A DNA stretch of 64,000 nucleotides, taken from positions 160,669 to 224,668 of the forward strand of contig JAAOMT010000230.1 in NCBI GenBank assembly GCA_016748015.1, written 5' to 3'. Made by a program: the position numbers and the translations under genes. Below, piece after piece: positions 33,541 to 46,410 of the stretch (the first letter of the stretch is position 1; every line of letters begins with the position of its first letter). Under the pieces are notes generated by a model. That model worked only from the letters and a program-made list of their open reading frames with translations. It made no database searches and was not told where the DNA came from. This DNA comes from Geosiphon pyriformis (lineage: Eukaryota; Glomeromycota; Glomeromycetes; Archaeosporales; Geosiphonaceae).

Positions 33541-34720
33541 GTATTTTGTTTTTAAAATATAATTTTGATATTAGTGATTTGGACAAATCTGACTTCTTTA
33601 AAATTTTTTATTTACTTAAATAATTTGGTATTGTTTTTGTTAAATAATTATATAATTAAAAAGACAGTATTTTTAAATAAAAAATTTTAAGTATTAAAAA
33701 AAATTGAATTTTTGTGGTTTTGTTTTTGGTTAATTTAATTCTGCTGTTAAATTTTTGATTGGTTTAGCTTTTTGCTTTGTTGTTTTGTTTTTTGCTATCA
33801 AGTTTTAGTCTTTAAATATTTTTGGTTTATATAAATTTAATATGATTTATAATAAGTTATTAAACATTAATATAGCATATTTTTTAATTTATATTAATAG
33901 TTTTCTAAGCAATTTAAATTCTGTTAATATAAAAGCTAATATTACAGACTTTTTTGAAAATGTAAATTTAGGTTTAGATATTAAAATTTTAAAATTAGTT
34001 TTATTTATTATGGCTAAATTATATGTTATTATACTTGTTTTGAAATGTGTCTTTTTTTTTGTATAGTTAATTTGTTTTTTGACAGCCAGATAGCTTTAAA
34101 TACATCTTATTTGGAGTTGGTTTTAACTTTTTTAGACTTTTATAATTATTGTTGAGTTAAATGTTAGCATATTATAAATATTATTAAGAAAAAAAATTTA
34201 TATGTTAATTAATATAAAATTAAAGACTACTTAAGTATTTTAGATAATAAAAAAACCAATATTTTAGCTAATACTGCCTTATTTTTTAATGTAGTGCTTC
34301 CAGTCTATATATAAAAATATTTTATTAAAGTTAATAGTAAAGTTGTTTTAAGAAATACAAAATATTTTGTTTGTAAAGTTTTTTAAATAATCTATTATAT
34401 TTGTTAAAAAATTAAATTTAGGACTTATATTTTAAAAATTAGCTTACTTGAAAACATAAATTGAGTTAAATTAACAGTTATATAACATATTGATTTCTAT
34501 ATGTCAATTGGATTTATAAGCAAATTTATAATTAAATTATATTTATATTTTATAAAAACTTTATATTATAAACTATTTATAGCTGTTTATAAGCATCTAT
34601 ATAATAAATATTATTATAGTGTTTTATGTTTGTTTTATAAAAAAATTAAATCTATAAATTATGTTTTTTTTTACAAATTAGATAGTAAAACTTACAAAAA
34701 ATTATTAGATATCTATATAA
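33541..34720 (+). pseudogene. L1 piece 6: RNase H and C-terminal zinc region, decayed
   Basis: Follows L2 from about 21272 to 22445. The open stretch 34501-34725 corresponds to the ORF2 C-terminal region: KHLYNKYYYSVLCLFYKKIKS against KRLYDKCYPSVLCLFCSEVEF in L2, with Cys to Tyr from G-to-A. 33842-34066 is the decayed RNase H area. It ends in ataa, repeated at 45505-45508 around B3. Confidence 0.75.
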
Positions 34721-35592
34721 TATAATTCATAAAAAAAGATACAAAAAAAATAAAGAAACAGATTATAAGAATAGGTTAATAAAAAAATAATACTCAATAT
34801 ATGAACACATTTTTAGAAAATCATAGCATATTTTCAGAAATGTGCATATTTATAAAAATTGAGCATATTTTCAGAAAATTATGGTATATTATTCAGAAAT
34901 AAGCACAGTTCTAGAAAGTAACATAGAAAAAAATAGAAATATGTAAAATTTCATATAACAAAAAATAAATATATATAACAATAATATCAAAAGTAAAAAA
35001 AAGTATTTAAACAAATTTATAGTTAGTTAACAATAAATATTCATAGCATATTTTTTCTTTCAAAAGATAATTTTTTATATCTTAAAGTAGAATCATCTAA
35101 ATATCAAATAAAATCATTGTTTTATTATTCAATTTATGTTATTTTTTTTATTGAATTAATATTGTTATTTTTCGATTCTATTAGCAACTTATATTAATAA
35201 CATTTATTACTTAATTATATTAGACTAATAGCTTTTAATTATAATTATTAATAGAATACTAACTTCTTATTTCTTTTTTTTGTTTTGTTGTTTATTAATT
35301 GGTTAAAAGATTAAGTATTAAGATATTAATATTAAAAATAGACTAGTAAAAAATCCATAAAACAAGAGTAAAAACTTAAGAATAATTTACTAAAAAAGCA
35401 ATAACTGTTAGATTAAACCAGTCTTTATATTAAAGAAAAAAATTCAGAAAAATTATTACCAAGTAAATTTCTGTCTATTATACAAAAAACTTAGCCAAAA
35501 CTTTCAGAAATTACCAATAATATAATTAGTCATTAAATACCAAGTTATAAATTTGTTATTTATTTTAACATCTTAAATAATCATTTGTAATA
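34721..35592 (+). repeat. 5' LTR of B3 (872 bp)
   Basis: Starts tataattcat (from TGTTACTCAT) and ends tttgtaata. Aligns with the reverse complement of the B2 LTR and with 43647-44145 plus 45126-45504. Confidence 0.82.
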
Positions 35593-35594
35593 TT

Positions 35595-35611
35595 TAGTGC
35601 TCCTTGTAAAA
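35595..35611 (+). promoter_or_regulatory. primer-binding site of B3, mutated
   Basis: Reads TAGTGCTCCTTGTAAAA against TGGTGCTCCCTGTGAGG in B2. All changes are G-to-A or C-to-T. Confidence 0.7.
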
Positions 35612-36499
35612 TATAATTCAATAGAAAACAAACATTAATATTAACCCTTTAAAATAATAGGAAAAAATCACTTAAGATTTACAAAATTTTTATTTCAATA
35701 TTATTAAACTTACCTGAAATTAACAAATAATTATTGGTCAATAAAATCAGCTTTTAATTTTTATATTAACAAATAAATCATATATTACTTAAAAAGACAA
35801 AAAGATTTAGATACTATCATCAGAAATTTCTATAATAAGCTATTAAAACATACTAGTTTTTTACAAAATCATAGTTTTGTTCTAATAATTACAAAAATAA
35901 ATCACAAAATTAAAAAATACACTAAACAGAAATTTTCTATTATTTTTACTGACAAAGAAAAAAAAAGTTACAAATCTCAGTAAGAATTCCAAAAAAATAC
36001 AACTGCTTACTTAAAAGAAACTAAAAATTATTTTGTCTATTAATCTATTATATTATTATATACTTAAAAGTATTATCAACATACTATTAGAATTTGTATT
36101 ATTGTTAACTGTAAAAATACTTATAACTTGAGTTTTATTTTAAAACAATTAAAAAAATCACAATTATTGGAAATCTATAGCAATTATTTTGAGGAACTAA
36201 AATTATAATTAATAATGTGATTAAAACTTTGTTTATCATCACTTTAACTTAACTTTATATTTATCAGTAATTAAATATATATTAAATTAGAAGAAAAAGA
36301 AAGTAGTAATTAGAAAAATAATAATTAAAGCCTGATTTTATATAATTTTGAAAATAAAACTTTAATTGTTCAAATCCAGAAAAATCCAAATAATTCAAAT
36401 ACTGCTCTTATTATTCAACAAAATATACTTTTAATTATTCAAATTAATTTATCATTAATTGTACCAATAGTTATTTCTTATTAACAACAAATCAACTTA

Positions 36500-37300
36500 T
36501 CTTTAAAACAAATAATATATATACCAATTGTCAAACTTGAAAAGTTTACTGGTAAAGAAGATAACATCTAAACCTAATTAAATAATATTATAAAAGCCAT
36601 TACAGCCAATGACTGAAACAATGTCAAAGCTTTTCAAGCAATTCTATACTTTTTACAAAATATTGCTAACTTATAATATTAGAGTTTTGCAAACAAACCT
36701 TATAATTTTAACACATTTAAAACTGCATTTTTACAATATTTTAATAATTATAACAGCATTAATTGTCTATTAACTGGCTTTATTACTTTTAAACAAGATA
36801 ATATTAAAGCAATTACAATCTATTTAAAACACTTTTATAGAAATCTGCACTAAATTTAAACACTTAATGCTGACTATTTCACAGCATCTTAAATTTTAAA
36901 TCAGTTTATTTGCAAACTACATGGCAGTTTTCTGTAATAAATATGTTTATTACACATATTTTACAAAACACAGTCACTTATGTTAGAGATTTTAAATTAG
37001 TCAAGCTCAAAACCAATCATGTTTAAGCTATAAATCTAGTAATGAATGAATTATTTGAATTGAATTCCAAACTAAAGCAGTTCAATAAAATAATTAACCA
37101 GAAAATAGAGGAATATTTAACTAATAATTAAACAATTTATTAGTTTCTTTAGTATTATAACAATTACAAAAATTCCAATCAGTTTTAGAATTAGTCATGT
37201 TTATTATTATCATTAGCAAATTAACAATAATAGCAAGAAACATGTATCTGTTATTATTGTTATAAACAAAAACATATTAAAGCAGATTGTTGTTAAAAAT
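36500..37300 (+). pseudogene. gag: gag remnant of B3
   Basis: Residual reading includes LEKFTGKEDNI, ITANDWNNVKAFQAI, TFKTAFLQYF and ILNQFICKLHGSF, a capsid-like order, then a degenerate zinc knuckle near 37240-37300. Many stops. 35612-36500 is A/T-rich gag N-terminal sequence without clear motifs. Confidence 0.6.
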
Positions 37301-37849
37301 AAATAGCTTATAATCAAAAAATCAATATAAAAATTCTAATTACCAATTTCAAATTTCAAATTACATCAATAGTTCATTAGAGTTATAAGAATACTAACTT
37401 TATTATGTATTAATAACATATTAGTCATTATATATATCTTTAATATATTAGCTGTAATTTATTAAGTTTTACAATTATAAATAATTTATTAACTCCTACA
37501 AATTCAGGCACTGTTACCAAATTTAACTTAACTGCCAACTAGAAACCAAAGATTAAAAATTATTCAACAAAATTAAAAATTAGTGATAATTATACATTAA
37601 CCAATTTTCAGTACATCAAACCAATATTTAGAATTGTGTTAGTAAAATTCAGAAAGTAAATACATCCAAAATCCAAATTTACAAAGCTATTTAAGTCTTT
37701 TGAGCACTCCAAAAAGCAATTTATCTAATAACTTGAAAATTTAATAACCATTTATCAACAATATTCTACCAGCCATAATAACAAAAAACAAGTTACTTAC
37801 TATTATTTTTCTCTTTAAATTTGAAGACCCAATAGAAATTTTATTATTT

Positions 37850-38200
37850 AGTTAAGTTATTCTTAATGCCAAACTAATTACTGCCATGTATACAGATACA
37901 AAAATTAATGGCCATCTTATCAAAATAATTTTTAATAATGGTTTAACAAACAATATTATTATACAACAATTTATAGATTAATTAAGTTACCAAGTTGATT
38001 ATGCTGTCAGTATTAAAATTATTACTGTTAATAAAATCACAAAAACTTCTATTAATAAAATTAATAACTTTCTATTTAAAGTCAATGGTATTATTGTGCC
38101 AATTAAAGTTTTGGTAATAAAAGCCACATAGTATCAAGCTTTTGTTGATAATAACTAGTTTTTTAAAATCAATACAGTTTTTAACTAGAATATTCAAAAA
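37850..38200 (+). pseudogene. retropepsin remnant of B3
   Basis: Reads AMYTDTKINGHLIKIIFNNGLTNNIII; the catalytic DSG is now NNG. Continues VPIKVLVIKAT as in B2. Confidence 0.7.
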
Positions 38201-38899
38201 CTTTAGCTTAACTATAATAATTAATTATTTGAGTTTTAGCTACTTGCAGCCACTTTAAAACTACTACCAATATTCAATCATTAATGAAGTTTGAAGAAAA
38301 AAAAACCTACATAAAAACCTATCAAGTTTTATAAACCAAAAAAAAATATAACAAGTTGTTATTAGTATTTATCTGGAAAAAAAAAAAAAGAAAAGAAGAT
38401 AATTCTAAAACTATTACTTCTATCTATATTTTATATATTACTATCTTTACAAATAAATTAATTAACAATTAATATGTTCTATACTCAATACCAGAATCAA
38501 GAAAACAATTATCTTACATCTTTTTTAAATGCAAAAACTATAATAAAAAGTCTTTATTCATAAGAGCTTGCATATTACTAGAAAAAATATAAAATATACA
38601 CCTATTACTATTGCAAAGTATACTATTGAAAATGTTTTGGATGACTAAAATAACAAAGAAATAGAACAATAAATCTTGTCTTATTTGTAAAAAGATTTTT
38701 CCAAATAAAAGAATATAAAACAACATTTTTGATTGTAAAGAGACATATAACAAATTATACCAATATACAATTCTTATCAATGATTGAATAAATAAAAAAA
38801 TATCTATAAATACTATATAGAATAGAGTTTTTTATGCTTAAATAATTATTTATATAATAAAGATAAGATATGAAAAATAGTAACTACTAAAGTTGAAGA

Positions 38900-39660
38900 C
38901 ATATTTTCAAGCAAAATATTAAAAATTAAAAACAACTTACCAAAATCTGTTGAATTTGTTCTTATTATAAATCCAAATATTTTTATTAATATCATAAACA
39001 ATTCAGAACAATTTTACAAATATTATCAAGAATTAACATCTATTTAAGAAAAACAAAAACAGTATTTGAAATAATTAAACATTAAACTCTATAAATATTG
39101 TTTAATTTTTAATGACTTTAAATATTATGATAATTGTAACTTTATTTACAATCTATCATTATGTATAATTTATTCAATACTTAAAGAAAAAGAAAAACCA
39201 ATTAACAAGTGTATTTTAGAATTAAAATTAGCAATTAATTATAATTTAAACTCTAATAATAACAACAACAATAGTTCTAATGCCATCCACAATAATAATA
39301 GCAATGGAAATTTAAATGCTGATTCAAATTTTGAATAATATATTGTACTTTTAAATCTTTTCATAAAACAAAAACTTAAATGGTTCAGCAATAATAATGA
39401 GAATATTATGTTAAAATACATGTATAATATTAATGCAAAGTTTGATTTCAGATATTTTAAAAAAGAAGTCATTACATTAGAATTTTATTTTTATATTAGC
39501 ATAAATTTAAAAATAGCATTAAAAATTTTAGCAACAACAATAATCCAACTAACATTTAGATCTAGTTTAGTAAAAAAAAATTAATATTAAAAAAGAAATA
39601 ATTAACCCAAAATATTATTGCAATACTACAAATAAATTAAAAAAAATTTATATTATTGAA
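38900..39660 (+). pseudogene. dUTPase-like domain and upstream linker of B3, decayed
   Basis: From 39357: KQKLKWFSNNNENIMLKYMY, NAKFDFRYFKK (motif 1), ISINLKIALKI, TIIQLTFRSSLVKK (motif 2). Motif 3 lies around 39590-39660 and is no longer readable with confidence. Order and spacing match the B2 domain at 28391-28680. 38200-38900 is decayed Cys-rich linker. Confidence 0.6.
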
Positions 39661-40239
39661 TTTAATAAAAAAAATAATATAAACAATATTCTTGTCTTTA
39701 ATGTAAATAACTTAGTATTAATTAAAACAAGAAAAAAGTTAAGAATTATTGCAAAAGAGATAAATAAATTGGAATTAATAAGTAGAATAAAATTACTGAT
39801 TAATATAACAGAAAAAAAATAATTAATAAAAAAAATTATTTTCTATTAATCAATTTTTATTTTATTATATAATTAATATATATTAATTATAAAAAAAAAG
39901 TAAAGAATTAATCCCAGATTTTTGAAGTAAAATTTACTATTTGTAAATTTGAAAAAATTGCTATTACCAATTTGTATTTGCTAGCCAAAAACTACAAACA
40001 CATTAAAATTTTAATTTACAACACAACTGGAAATTTAATTGAAATATTAAGTAGAATTATTATAAAATACTTGAACACTAAAATTGAAAACCAATTATTA
40101 ATTATCATTTTAAACTTTTTATAACTATGTAAATATGTAAATTTCATATTATAAATAATTTAGAAACAAAAAAATACTACTTACTACAACCAAAACAGTT
40201 AAAGAAAATAAACTTGGAAAATCTAAACCCACTTTAATA

Positions 40240-41480
40240 CATGTAAATCAAATTACTGCTTAATAATTTTATTAACATATTTGTAAGTAAGAATGAATTT
40301 GACAAAATTAATATTATTTAATATTAGATTGAGACTAAAAATACAATACCAATTAAGCAAAAAGCATATTAAGTATTATTTGCCAGCCATAAGATTATTT
40401 ATTAAAAAATCAACTATATGTTAAACAACAAATAAATTCAATTATCAATAAGTTTATAGTTATTATCAGTTATACTTATTTGAAAAAAAATAAAAAGATT
40501 TGGTTTTGTGTAAATATAAAAAACTTTAATAATATTATTCATAAAGATAGTTATTCAACTTTATTTATTTAAAAATTATTTAATACATTTAAAAAAAAGA
40601 AATAGTTTTTTATATTGGACTTAAATACTAATCATTAATAAGTAATCATGAATCCAATTGATAAAAAAAAAAAAACTTTGAATTTAATATTATGCTTTTT
40701 GGTTTAATTAATATTTCAGCTACTTTTCAATAGTTAATAGAAATTATATATATTAAATTACTATGGAATCAGTAATAGTTTACTTAAATAATACTAATAT
40801 GTTCTTAAAAACATTTAATAATTATCTCTACCATTTTTAACAAGTGTTTAAAAGACTAAAAAAAGTAAAATTAAAGTTAAATATTATTAAATATTACTTT
40901 AAAAAAACAGAATTCAAGTTTTTGAAACATATTATTGGCAAAAATGATATTAAAACAGATTCAAATAAGATTGAAATAGTCAAGAACTTTTTAATATTCA
41001 CTAATTTTATTAAATTTTGATTATTTCTAAAATTTGCCAAATACTATTAATGTTTTATTTACAACTTTTCTAAATTGGCTTAACTAGCTCACCAACTTTA
41101 AGCAAAAAACACCAAATATAAATAAATAGAAAAACAGAAAGAAGTTTTTAATATATTAAGAAGAAAGCTTATTCAAGCTCTAATATTAATTTACTTAGAT
41201 TATAGTAAATTATTTATTATTATTACAGATATATTTGGCCAAATACTAGAAACAGTATTATTACAAAGAGAATCAAATAGATAAAAACATTCAATAGTAT
41301 ATGTCAACTAAAGTTTAAGTCCAGCAGAAAAAAATTATGGAACTTTAACATTAGAATATTTGGCTATCTATTAAGCTGTTATTAAATAAATAAAATACTT
41401 AAATTAGAAATTTGATATATATATTGATTATAAAAGATTAACATTAATCCAAAAACAAAAATTTGAAGAAAATCAACATG
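40240..41480 (+). pseudogene. RT and RNase H remnants of B3
   Basis: RT reading includes LLNNFINIFVSKNEFDK, then VIVYLNNTNMFLKTFNNYL, where catalytic YLDD is YLNN, then FKFLKHIIGKNDIKTDSNKIE. RNase H follows near 41200-41470 (SPAEKNYGTLTLEYLAI-like). Many TAA/TAG. Confidence 0.72.
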
Positions 41481-41839
41481 TAAGATAGAAAATAAAACTA
41501 TTATTATTTTAATATACTATACATTATAAAAAAAGAAAAAAAATAGAAATACTAATAACTTGTTATATATAAGACAAATCTAAAACATTTTTAACCAAAA
41601 AAATAAGATAAAAGATAAATACACAAAAATATTAACAACTTTAATATTATATTAATACCTAACAGTTCAAAGAAAAATTATTTTAAAAAGAATAAAACAA
41701 TATAAAACAACAATCAAAATACTTTATTATTTACTAAAATATATTATATTAAAAAAACAGAAAAAAACCAAATCAGTTATTCAAAATTATTACAAAACCA
41801 GAAAAAAAAACAATATTATTCAATATATACTTAAATTTA

Positions 41840-42720
41840 ACAACAAAACACTTTTATAAAAAAGCTACTATAAAAAGAACCAAAAAAAAATATTATTAAT
41901 CATTAATACATTTAAATATCATCCAATATATGCAAAATTGTAATGCTTGTCAAAAAAAAAAAGGAATCAGATTCAGTAAATCACTAAAACCAATTAAAGT
42001 AGGATAACTATTTAATCAAATTGAAATTAAATTAGTTAAATTATTGACAATAACCAGCAAAAACAATTAATATATAGCAGTTACTATAAATTATTTTACA
42101 AAATAACCAAAAGTTAAAGTCATTTAAAAAACAGATGCAGAATTTATAGCCAAATTTGTATAGCAAAATTTGATTTGTTGACATAAATATTTAAAAAAAT
42201 TGTTGTTAAACCAAGAAATTTATTTTGTAAATAAAATATTAACAAATTAAATTAAAAATTTGGAATTAAAAGACCATTATTATCTTTATATTATTTAAAA
42301 ATCAATGGCTTAATCAAAAATTTCAATAGAATATTATGTAAAATAATAACCAAAATTAGCCAAAAAAACCAGAATAAATAAGATTTGTTTATACTATTAG
42401 TATTATTTAAGTTAGTATATAATAAAACAGCAATACTATTAATAAAAATAGATATTTACACATATTCAACAGAACCAATAACAAAAGATAATTTTCAGAA
42501 AACACTGTTACAAAAAACCTATTATTTAATAAAAACATTAAAAAAAAAAGGCAGTTAATAATATATAAAGATCACAAAAAAACAAAAAAAATGACATAAT
42601 AACCAATTATTAAACAAATTAATTAAATTTAAGATTAAAAACAAAGTACTTTTATATTATATCAAAGCAGAAAAACAATAAAATAAAAAATTTAACCTTA
42701 AATAGAACAGTTCATTTTAT
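41840..42720 (+). pseudogene. integrase remnant of B3
   Basis: Zinc-region residue NCNACQKKKG near 41938, core and C-terminal parts follow B2 in order (KIKNKVLLYYIKAEKQ near 42640). 42780-43630 corresponds to the C-terminal extension of B2. No intact catalytic triad can be shown. Confidence 0.6.
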
Positions 42721-43646
42721 ATTGAAAATTTTTTGAAAAACAGAACATATAAGTTAAAATAAAACAACAAAATTTTAGTTAAAATAATACATAATAATTA
42801 ACTAAAACTATATTACAATATAATATTATCTTTTATTAATAATATTTTATAATTAAAAATACAATAAATACTAATTAAACCAGATAAAATCTTATAAAAT
42901 TTGGAATCAATCATATTTATTAAAGCAAACATGTTAATTTAAACCATTAAAACAGTATATAAAAAACCAGTATACATAATAAAAGCAATCATAAAAAAAT
43001 AGAAATTTCAGACCACATTTACATATTAATACAATAATTATTATAAACAATAAATTAGCAACAATTAAACAGAGAAATAACTATTAATTACTAAACAATT
43101 TATTATAAAAACACAAGCAAAAAAAGAAACAAATATTAGTTTATATTAGCAATCACAAAAACAACCAAATTGCTAGTTAAATAAGATTATAGAAAAAGTA
43201 AAAAACACTTTTAGAAAATACCAAGTATTATTTTAACAAAAAAATTGACTAAAAAAAATTAAAAATTATGAATAAAACAAGTTTTAAAAACATATTATTA
43301 CTATCAGTTAAGATAAAAATTAAATATTTAGAAATTGTATACAGATAAATTCAAAAAAACATTCAATTAACAAATAGTACAGCAAATTAAAAACTTTATA
43401 AAAAAAAACAATTTCTATATTATATATTAAAACAATTTATTAATTACATACTATATTTTAGAATTATCCAAAAATACTACTGTATTTAAAAATAAAAATA
43501 ATAACTGTTAATCAATAGGAAAAAATAATTAACTTCTAATTTAAAGACTTAAAAACCAGAATTAAACACACAATATTGAAAAAAAAATAATAGAGTTAAT
43601 TTAAAATGAAAATTTTAACAAAGTTTAATATTAAAAAAAAAGATAA

Positions 43647-45504
43647 TATTATTTATAGAAAAAAGATACAAGAAAAAAACAAAAAAACAGATCATAAAAA
43701 TAGGCCAATAAAAAAATAATATTTAATATATGAATCTATTTTTAAGAAATTACAACATATTTTCAAAAATGTACACATTTATAAAAAATAAACATATTTC
43801 TAGAAAATTATAGTATATTGTTTAAAAATAAACATAGTTTTAAAAAATATCATAGAAAAAAATAGAAATGTGTAAAATCTCATATAATAAGAAATATATA
43901 TATATAACAGTAATATTAAAAGTAAAAAAAAGTACTCAGACAAATTTGTAGTTAGTTAACAATAAATATTTATAACATATTTTTTCTTCAAAAAATAATT
44001 TTTTATACCTTGAAATAAAATCATTTAAATATCAAATAAAATCATTGTTTTATTATCTAATTTATGTTATTTTTTTATTGAATTAACATCATTATTTTTC
44101 GATTTTATTAGCAATTTATGCTAATAATATTTGTTACTTAATCATTATTACAGATAATTATTTGGATGGTTGGAATAAATAACAAACTCATAACTTGGTA
44201 TTCAATAATTTAATAATGTTTATAATATCTAAAGGTTTTCATGATCTGAAGATTTGGTTGAGTTTTTTATATAATAAACAGAGATTCAATAATAATATTT
44301 TTTTGTGATGGTTTTAATTTCTTTCTCAACCCTCAAGTTCATATGCTTTAATGTTTGTTGTTTTTCAAAATTTCTATATTTCATCAATTTCTTTTTCAGC
44401 TTCATGGCCAGTATTTTCTGGTAAGCTATTTTCAATTCCGAATGTTTACTCTTATTTCTGGGTCTTTTACCAGTACTATATTCTAACATTAGTATCCTAC
44501 ACATTAATTTTTTACTCAGTTAGTAAATTAACAAACAGAAAAATAAAAAAAAAATAAAAGAAACAAAAAAAATAAAAAGATAAAAAAAAAAATTAGTATT
44601 CTGTTAATAGCCATAATTAAGAGCTATTGTTCTAGGATAATTAAGTATTGGATATTATTAACATAAAGTATTAATAAATAAAAGAATGATTAGATTTTTC
44701 AAACAAATGATAACAATATAGATTGGATAATAATAAATATGTTTTATTTGATATTTTGTTGATGAATTTACTTCAATAGATATTAACTATCTGTAAAGTG
44801 AGAGTTAATTAATAAAGAAGAAAGAGAATGCTAAATTGAAACTGAACTGAATTCTAAATTTAAGTCTAAATACTTTTTTTGCTTTTAATACTACTATTAT
44901 ATATACATATTTTGTATTATACAAGATTTCTAGAATCCTTGTAATTCTTTCAGAGGAATTCTAAAATTCTGGAATTTTGGAATTCTGTAATTCTTTGTAA
45001 ATAATTCTGGGATTTTGAAATTTTGCAATTTTTTTAGAGAAATCTTGAAATTTTTTTGTGATTATGCTTATTTCTGATTGATTATTTTTCTAACTATATA
45101 ATACTTCTATTTTCTATAAATAATATTATTTAATCATACTGAACCAATAGTTTTTGATTACAATTATTAACAAAATATTAACTTTTTATTTTTTATTTTT
45201 TTATTTTTTATTGTTTACTAATTGGTTAAAAAATTAAGCACTAAGATATTAACATTAAAAATAGTTTGGTAAAAAATCTGTAAAACAAGAATAAAAACTT
45301 AAGAATAGCTTAGTAAAAAAATATAACTGTCAAATTAAACCAGTCTTTATGCTAAAAAAAAAGTTCAAAAAAACCATTATTAAGTGAATTTCTGTCTATT
45401 ATACAAAAAACTTAACCAAAATTTACCAACAATATAACTAGTTATTAAACACCAAATTACAGATTTGTTATTTATTCTAATATTTCAAATAATTATTTAT
45501 AATA
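43647..45504 (+). repeat. 3' LTR of B3, split by solo LTR B4
   Basis: The two halves, 43647-44145 and 45126-45504, together give 878 bp and align with the 5' LTR 34721-35592. Confidence 0.82.
44146..45125 (-). repeat. Solo LTR B4 nested in 3' LTR of B3
   Basis: Family B LTR in minus orientation: starts TATTACAG (from TGTTACAG), ends ataaataata. Less A/T-converted than B3. taatcat occurs on both sides (44139-44145, 45131-45137), but five extra bases (ttatt) separate the LTR end from the right repeat; the same five bases follow the LTR in intact elements. Open stretches 44286-44557 are chance frames. Confidence 0.75.
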
Positions 45505-46090
45505 ATAATTATTTAAAAGATATTTTTTGGTTTTATTAAGTTAACATTATATATTTTCTAACTATTATTTTAATGCTTTTTTGATTTTGTAATATATTTA
45601 GTTTTTTGTAAGAAGTTTATTTTTAAAAATTGGTTTTGTAAGTTTTTTTGATTTTTAAAGATATTAAAATTGTAAATAATAAAATAATAAACTTTATATA
45701 TAAATTTAGATTTGTTTATAAGAATAATATCTAATTTGTCTATTTTAAATACAGAATTTTAATAAAAAACATGGTTTGATTCCATAAAATAAAACTGGAT
45801 TTGTAGGTATTGTCAGCTTGTTTTCTGTTTTATTTAGTAATATGGTTAAGCTGTTTGAGATTGTTAAAATCTTTGGTATTAGTTTTAATATCTGTAAATT
45901 GTGTTTGTTTTTTTTTAATATTAAGAACATAGTTTTTGTATATATAAATACATAAAGTTGTTTTAATTGATCTGAATAGCTGGTTATATATAATTAAATA
46001 TATAATTTACATCTAATTTAAATTATTTAATTTAATGTATTATACTAAATAGTATTTGAATCTTATTAAACATATAAAAAAAATATTTAG
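45505..46090 (+). pseudogene. L1 piece 7: ORF2 end, 3' UTR and A-rich tail
   Basis: Follows L2 from about 22445 to its 3' end, for example aatatggttaagctgtttgagattg against ggtgttgtgagattgcttgg. It ends near 46075-46084 with an A-run. Confidence 0.75.
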
Positions 46091-46410
46091 TTGTTAAATT
46101 TTATATATTAAATTAAGTATAAAAAAAAAGTCTGATTACTAATAATAATTTTATTTTGTTTGTTATTTCTGGTTTATTTGTAGTTAATAATTATTTATAT
46201 TAAAATTTATTTGTGATAATATAATTAAATATTACTTTATTAAATTTATAAGTATTTTATTTAATATAAATTTGTAATGTTGTCTTAATTAATTTAAATA
46301 AATAATTATATATAAAAAAAGCTTAAGTTATACTTATTTTAAATTTTATAGTAAATATATAATAATAAATAGTAATTAGGCTATATTTATTAAATAAATA
46401 AATAAAAAAA
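46091..46410 (+). mobile_element. decayed LINE 3' tail (L7)
   Basis: gtaatgttgtcttaattaa (46275-46293) matches L2 gtaatgttgtcttgtctgg, followed by the rest of the 3' UTR and a TAAA-rich tail (46385-46408). A separate, old, 5'-truncated insertion directly downstream of L1. Confidence 0.65.

Larger units (their letters stand above)
34721..45504 (+). mobile_element. Ty3-type element B3, decayed, with nested solo LTR
   Basis: Opposite orientation to B2. 5' LTR 34721-35592, primer-binding site 35595-35611, internal region 35593-43646, 3' LTR 43647-45504 interrupted by solo LTR B4 (44146-45125). Target duplication ataa (34717-34720, 45505-45508). Without B4 the element is 9.8 kb, close to B2. All coding parts can be followed against B2, but C and G are mostly gone, so B3 is older or more heavily mutated than B2. 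Confidence 0.88.
6456..46090 (+). mobile_element. Ancient LINE L1 split into seven pieces by six nested insertions
   Basis: Pieces: 6456-9156, 10081-11198, 14858-15540, 15927-16114, 23038-23416, 33541-34720 and 45505-46090. Each resumes at the point of L2-type LINE sequence where the previous one stopped, from ORF1 through endonuclease, RT, RNase H and the C-terminal zinc region to the 3' tail. Their sum (about 6.83 kb) nearly equals L2 (about 6.92 kb). The copy is saturated with C-to-T and G-to-A changes and has no function. The six insertions have entries of their own. Confidence 0.85.
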
